Shown here: positions 59,718 to 64,000 of the stretch, piece by piece
Numbering within the stretch: position 1 is the first letter of the stretch
How the letters are laid out: every line of letters starts with the position of its first letter
Origin: Labilithrix sp.
Lineage (GTDB): Bacteria > Myxococcota_A > Polyangia > Polyangiales > Polyangiaceae
Length of the DNA stretch: 64,000 nt
Assembly (NCBI GenBank): GCA_019637175.1
Contig: JAHBWD010000012.1
Coordinates: forward strand, 62,001 to 126,000
Direction of reading: 5' to 3'
The notes under the pieces: generated by a model
Seen by the model: the letters and a program-made list of their open reading frames with translations, nothing else
What the model was told of the DNA's origin: nothing
Databases searched by the model: none
Program-made: the position numbers and the translations under genes

Positions 59718-59773
59718 TCCTCTCCTCCCCTTCCCTCTCCTCTTCCTCGCTCCTTCTCTCTCCCGTCCTCTCG
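59718..59773. other. Polypyrimidine/polypurine tract
   Basis: About 56 bases are almost purely C and T on the plus strand (three G interruptions), in the gap between the PEGA-like gene (59932) and the cytochrome-like gene (59653). On the minus strand it reads as a purine-rich leader with several GGAG/GAGG units that could bind ribosomes or form unusual DNA structure. Confidence 0.5.
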
Positions 59774-59931
59774 AGGAAGGTGAGTGCAGCGCGCGTGCCG
59801 ATCGCCGTTCGGCTTCGCGAGCGCGGTTTTGTCGACGGATCCACGCCGCCAGCCCGCGCGGTGGCGCCTCAGGCACGGAAGATTCCGGATCGGCGCGCTC
59901 TGATCCCGGAGATCACACCCGCCGACCCACG

Positions 59932-60717
59932 TCAGCGCGTGGCGGCGCGCTTCGGCTCGTCCGCGGTCAAGAAGAGATAGAGCGCCCCCGCGAGCGCGAC
60001 GATCCCGACGCCGACGAAGACGTCGCCGACGACGAGCTTCGATCGCGACGCGTCGACGTCGGCCTGGAGGCACGTGTGCGCGGCGGCGCACGTGCGCTCG
60101 AGATCGGAGCGCTCGCCCGTGCCGGCGATCCAGAGGCCCGAGCCGACGCCGAGCGCCGCGAGGCCGATGCCTCCCACGATCCAAGGCCACGGCGACGATC
60201 GCGAGGATGCCGCCGGCGGCGGCGCCTCCTTCGTCGGCGGAGCCGAGACCTGGGGCGCCACGCGGAGCAGGATCACGCGGTTGTGCTCGCCCTCGCGGAT
60301 GATCGCGTCTTGTTCGATCCGTCCGTCGCTCCGGAGCCACGTCACCTTGTGCGCGCCGGGATCGATCGGAAGCGCGCGCCCGGCCGAAGGCTCGAACGAC
60401 GGCTCCTCGCCGTCGATGAGGACCTTGCCCTCCGAGACCTCGCGTCCGTTCTCGTCTTCGAGGCGCACCGAGATCGTCGGAATGGCCGCGTCGACGTCTT
60501 CGATCCACCGCGCGCAGTCGCGACGGATGGCGGCGGGGCAGTCGGGCGCGGTGCAGGCGCCGAAGGCGCGCCGCGCGGCGACGAGCCTCCCCGAGCTCCG
60601 GAGCTGCTGTCCGGTCTCGGCCGCGTCGATGCACCGCTTCGTTCGAGGAGCGGCTCCCGCGGAGCCGGCGAGCGCGGCCGCCATGGCGACCGCGAAGATG
60701 ACGGGCGCGCGCCTCAT
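59932..60717 (-). CDS. PEGA-like membrane protein of the kinase operon
   Basis: A 261-residue product whose ATG (60717) overlaps the kinase TGA by an ATGA, so it is translationally coupled. It has a cleavable signal (MRRAPVIFAVAMAAALAGSAGAA), a cysteine-rich helical part (KRCIDAAETGQQLRSSGRL, FGACTAPDCPAAIRRDCARW), then a PEGA-like beta domain (ISVRLEDENGREVSEGKVLI and PIDPGAHKVTWLRSDGR, INDAIIREGEHN-type ending). A Pro/Ala linker leads to two hydrophobic segments at about 192-212 and 237-255, with ERTCAAAHTCLQ between them. The family is common beside Ser/Thr kinases in Polyangia. It may be the output or sensor partner of that kinase. Confidence 0.9.
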   Translation of the reverse strand: MRRAPVIFAVAMAAALAGSAGAAPRTKRCIDAAETGQQLRSSGRLVAARRAFGACTAPDCPAAIRRDCARWIEDVDAAIPTISVRLEDENGREVSEGKVLIDGEEPSFEPSAGRALPIDPGAHKVTWLRSDGRIEQDAIIREGEHNRVILLRVAPQVSAPPTKEAPPPAASSRSSPWPWIVGGIGLAALGVGSGLWIAGTGERSDLERTCAAAHTCLQADVDASRSKLVVGDVFVGVGIVALAGALYLFLTADEPKRAATR

Positions 60718-62099
60718 TTCAGGCAATCGGGATTGTATCGACGGATCCCGCGCGAGTCGATCAACCAGGGTGGATCGCACTTGGTGTGAGGCTTCTTGCC
60801 CGTCGACGACGCCGGCCGGGGCTTCGACGAAGTCTGCACGGGAGGAGAGATGCTCTCGAGCGCAGGCGGCGGCTCCGCGACGGGCGACGAGGGCGGCGGC
60901 TCCGCGATCGGCGTCGCCGTCGACGGCGCGATCGACGGCGCGATCGACGGCGCGATCGGCGGCGCGACGGGGAGATCCGCCGGCGCTGTTCGATTCTGGA
61001 AGAGCCAGACGATCACGACGATCACGCAGGTCGCGAGAGCAAGCACGATGCCGGCCGCGCGCCCCGGCCCTCTCTTCGCCGGCGCGTCCTCGACGGCGAC
61101 GACGCCGGCGACGCCGGCGACGCCGACGACGCCCGACGCGGCCGGACGCTCGATCTCGAGCATCTGCACGAGCGCCGCTTCGCGCGCCGAGAGGCGCTCG
61201 CCCGCGATCGCGCGGAGCCACGCGCTCACCTCCGCCGCGGTCGCGACCTCTCCGGCGGCGATCTCGATCGCCTCCGCCATCTCCTGGGCGGTCGCGAAGC
61301 GCTCGTCGGGTGAGATGCAGAGTGCACGCATCACTGCGTCGTCGAGCGCGGGCGGCACGCCGGCGACGCGTGTGCCCGGCGGCGGGATCTTCGGATCGAG
61401 CGCCTTGGTGAGGACCTCGGCCTCGTTCTCTCCCTGGATCGGGCGCTCGGCGACGAGCGCCTCCCACAGCACGAGCCCCGCCGCGTAGACGTCGCTCCGC
61501 CGCGAGATGTCGCCGCCGATCTGCTCGGGCGCGAGGTACGCGATCTTGCCCTTCACGCCGCCGTCGCGCGTGGCCTGGAGGCGACCTTCGGCCTTCGCGA
61601 CGCCGAAATCGCTGATGCGCGACGCGCCGTCGGCGCCGACGAGCACGTTCTCCGGCGTGACGTCGCGGTGCACGAGGCCGAGCGGCCTCCCCTCGGCGTC
61701 GGTCGCTTCGTGCGCGGCGTGCAGACCGCGGAGCAGATCACGCACGATCGCGACGGCGATCGGCGCGGGCACGGTCGCCCCTGCCTTGCGCACGTCGGCG
61801 AGGAGCCGCGAGAGCGGCTCGCCGTGCACGTACTCCATGACCGCGAGCATCTCCTCGCCGTCGGAGACGAAGTCGAGCATGCGCACGACGTTGGGATGAT
61901 CCATGTGCCGCGACAGGCGCACCTCGTCGAGGAGCTGCGTGACCGCGCCCGGCCGCCTCGCTTGATCCTGGTGCAGGCGCTTGACCGCGACCGGCGCGGG
62001 ATCGCCGCCGCGCGCCACGCTGAGGTACACCGACGCGGCGCCTCCCTTCCCCAGGGCCTCGTACAGTGCGTACCGCCCCTGCACGTGCGACGGCGTCAC
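60714..62099 (-). CDS. Transmembrane Ser/Thr protein kinase
   Basis: A 461-residue Hanks-type kinase from GTG 62099, one base after the stop of the upstream regulator. Gly loop LGKGGAASVYLS (16-27), ATP lysine in VAVKRLH (Lys40), catalytic loop LVHRDVTPENVL (His144, Arg145, Asp146), metal motif SDFGVAKA (Asp164), then KIAYLAPEQI. All catalytic residues are present. A membrane span near 345-366 (AAGIVLALATCVIVVIVWLF) is preceded by GVVGVAGVAGVV repeats. The external tail is Pro/Ala/Ser-rich with IAP repeats and ends in a conserved-looking DPPWLIDSRGIRRYNPDCL motif with two cysteines. It is co-transcribed with the FHA regulator upstream and the PEGA-like gene downstream. Confidence 0.95.
   Translation of the reverse strand: MTPSHVQGRYALYEALGKGGAASVYLSVARGGDPAPVAVKRLHQDQARRPGAVTQLLDEVRLSRHMDHPNVVRMLDFVSDGEEMLAVMEYVHGEPLSRLLADVRKAGATVPAPIAVAIVRDLLRGLHAAHEATDAEGRPLGLVHRDVTPENVLVGADGASRISDFGVAKAEGRLQATRDGGVKGKIAYLAPEQIGGDISRRSDVYAAGLVLWEALVAERPIQGENEAEVLTKALDPKIPPPGTRVAGVPPALDDAVMRALCISPDERFATAQEMAEAIEIAAGEVATAAEVSAWLRAIAGERLSAREAALVQMLEIERPAASGVVGVAGVAGVVAVEDAPAKRGPGRAAGIVLALATCVIVVIVWLFQNRTAPADLPVAPPIAPSIAPSIAPSTATPIAEPPPSSPVAEPPPALESISPPVQTSSKPRPASSTGKKPHTKCDPPWLIDSRGIRRYNPDCLK
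60921..60960 (-). repeat. Tandem 12-base repeat in the kinase tail
   Basis: GACGGCGCGATC repeats three times and more in tandem, giving the repeated IAPS units of the kinase's extracellular tail. A second short array of nine-base units (GACGCCGGC) lies at 61101-61130 and encodes the GVAGVAGVV stretch. Confidence 0.6.
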
Positions 62100-62100
62100 G

Positions 62101-63417
<1,317 letters not shown>

Positions 63418-63588
63418 GCCCGTTCGAAGGGTACCACGACGTGGTTCCGGCCCCTGAGAAGCAACGCTTCCCACCCGCCGATCCAGACGACGAAAACCCC
63501 GAAAAATGAGGCCTCGCGGTGTGCTCTCGGCGATCCCTCCCCGGTGGAACGGCGGCTGCAGTCCGGCTCCCCAGGGAAGGAGGTCACC

Positions 63589-64000
63589 ATGACCAAGTCT
63601 TTTTTTACCCCGTCGGGTATCGCGAAGCGCGTTCTGGGACAGGCGACGATGCTCGTGACGGTCATCCTGGGCGGCTGCAGCGGAGGCGACGACGCCGGCG
63701 ACACGCGGCAGAAGAGCCCGACGTCGACCGGCAGCAGCGTGACCGAGCCGCCGCCGGCGTCAGGCAACGAAGCCTACGGCGAGCCGCCGGCGGCGTGCGC
63801 GCCGAAGGGCGCGAAGGGCAACGATCTCGGCGTGGGCGCCTTCTGTGACAAGTCGGCGGCGCGCTGCACGGGCGGCCTCTTCTGCACGGGAGACTTCGGC
63901 GCGCCCGAAGGCGCGCAGTTCTGCACGCAGTTCTGCAGCGCAGACAAAGACTGCGGCAAGGACGCGGTCTGCTTCAAGGAAGCGCGCGGCTCCGCGTGCG
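63589..64000 (+). CDS. Cys-rich lipoprotein (partial, C-terminus off the right edge)
   Basis: A frame from ATG 63589 to the window edge (137 codons), with an excellent ribosome site (GGGAAGGAGGTCACC). The signal ends LVTVILGGC; the lipid Cys is residue 30. A Ser/Thr/Pro-rich linker follows, then a Cys-rich domain with GAFCDKSAARCTGGLFCTGD, QFCTQFCSADKDCGKDAVCF and GSAC. The pattern of short CxxxxC and CSxxxDC units is common in myxobacterial surface lipoproteins such as those with EGF-like or metallothionein-like domains. It is divergent from the FHA-AAA+ operon with a 171-base gap. Confidence 0.88.
   Translation, partial: MTKSFFTPSGIAKRVLGQATMLVTVILGGCSGGDDAGDTRQKSPTSTGSSVTEPPPASGNEAYGEPPAACAPKGAKGNDLGVGAFCDKSAARCTGGLFCTGDFGAPEGAQFCTQFCSADKDCGKDAVCFKEARGSAC

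Overview
The window is 64 kb of very GC-rich DNA with strong G/C third-position bias, packed on both strands with genes. The gene content points to a myxobacterium (phylum Myxococcota), probably of the Polyangia/Sorangium-Labilithrix side. The evidence is a C-terminal MYXO-CTERM-like sorting tail (44592-47258), a DUF2378/TIGR02265-like protein, AgmX/PglI-type domains, several Hanks-type Ser/Thr kinases, an FHA/AAA+ regulator with its own kinase, a PEGA-like membrane protein, and more than twenty predicted lipoproteins with low-complexity Ala/Pro/Gly linkers. The placement is inferred from families and style; there is no rRNA or marker gene in the window. I found no tRNA, rRNA, CRISPR array, intact insertion sequence or prophage.

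Layout. 1-13 kb: a partial hydrolase lipoprotein, an alpha/beta hydrolase, an astacin-like protease with an inserted repeat domain, a PhyH dioxygenase, a lipoprotein coupled to a small protein, a beta-helix lipoprotein, a VWA lipoprotein, a membrane-anchored coiled protein, a double-ACT protein, a methyltransferase-lipoprotein fusion on the minus strand, a DUF2378-like protein and an OmpA-like lipoprotein. 13-24 kb: TPR proteins, a two-PARP-zinc-finger protein, a PAS histidine kinase, a PH-like membrane protein and an atypical Ser/Thr kinase. 24-30 kb: one 1884-residue alpha-2-macroglobulin lipoprotein with an intact thioester motif. 30-44 kb: many small lipoproteins, a PilZ protein, a CE1 esterase, an FGE-like lipoprotein, a TrmH-family methyltransferase and an HdeD-like membrane protein. 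44-50 kb: the MYXO-CTERM protein, an AbiEii-type nucleotidyltransferase with a small upstream partner, a Uma2 protein and a beta-propeller lipoprotein. 50-59 kb: a long divergent GlmS-like protein, a single reading frame joining maleylacetate reductase to homogentisate 1,2-dioxygenase, an acyl-CoA ligase divergent from it, and a membrane class III cyclase. 59-64 kb: a minus-strand signalling operon (FHA-AAA+ regulator, Ser/Thr kinase, PEGA-like protein), then a lipoprotein that runs off the right edge.

How the genes work together. Most genes are single or paired units with small gaps. The clearest functional units are the three-gene FHA/kinase/PEGA-like operon (63417 to 59932), the AbiEii pair (47314-48191, overlapping stop/start), the coupled pair at 3997-5102, and the divergent aromatic-degradation pair at 53340-57251. 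The most unusual items are the maleylacetate reductase-homogentisate dioxygenase fusion, the methyltransferase-lipoprotein fusion, and the astacin protease whose catalytic domain is split by a WY-repeat module. Most start codons were chosen by signal-peptide position or ribosome-binding site, and the alternatives are given in the entries.
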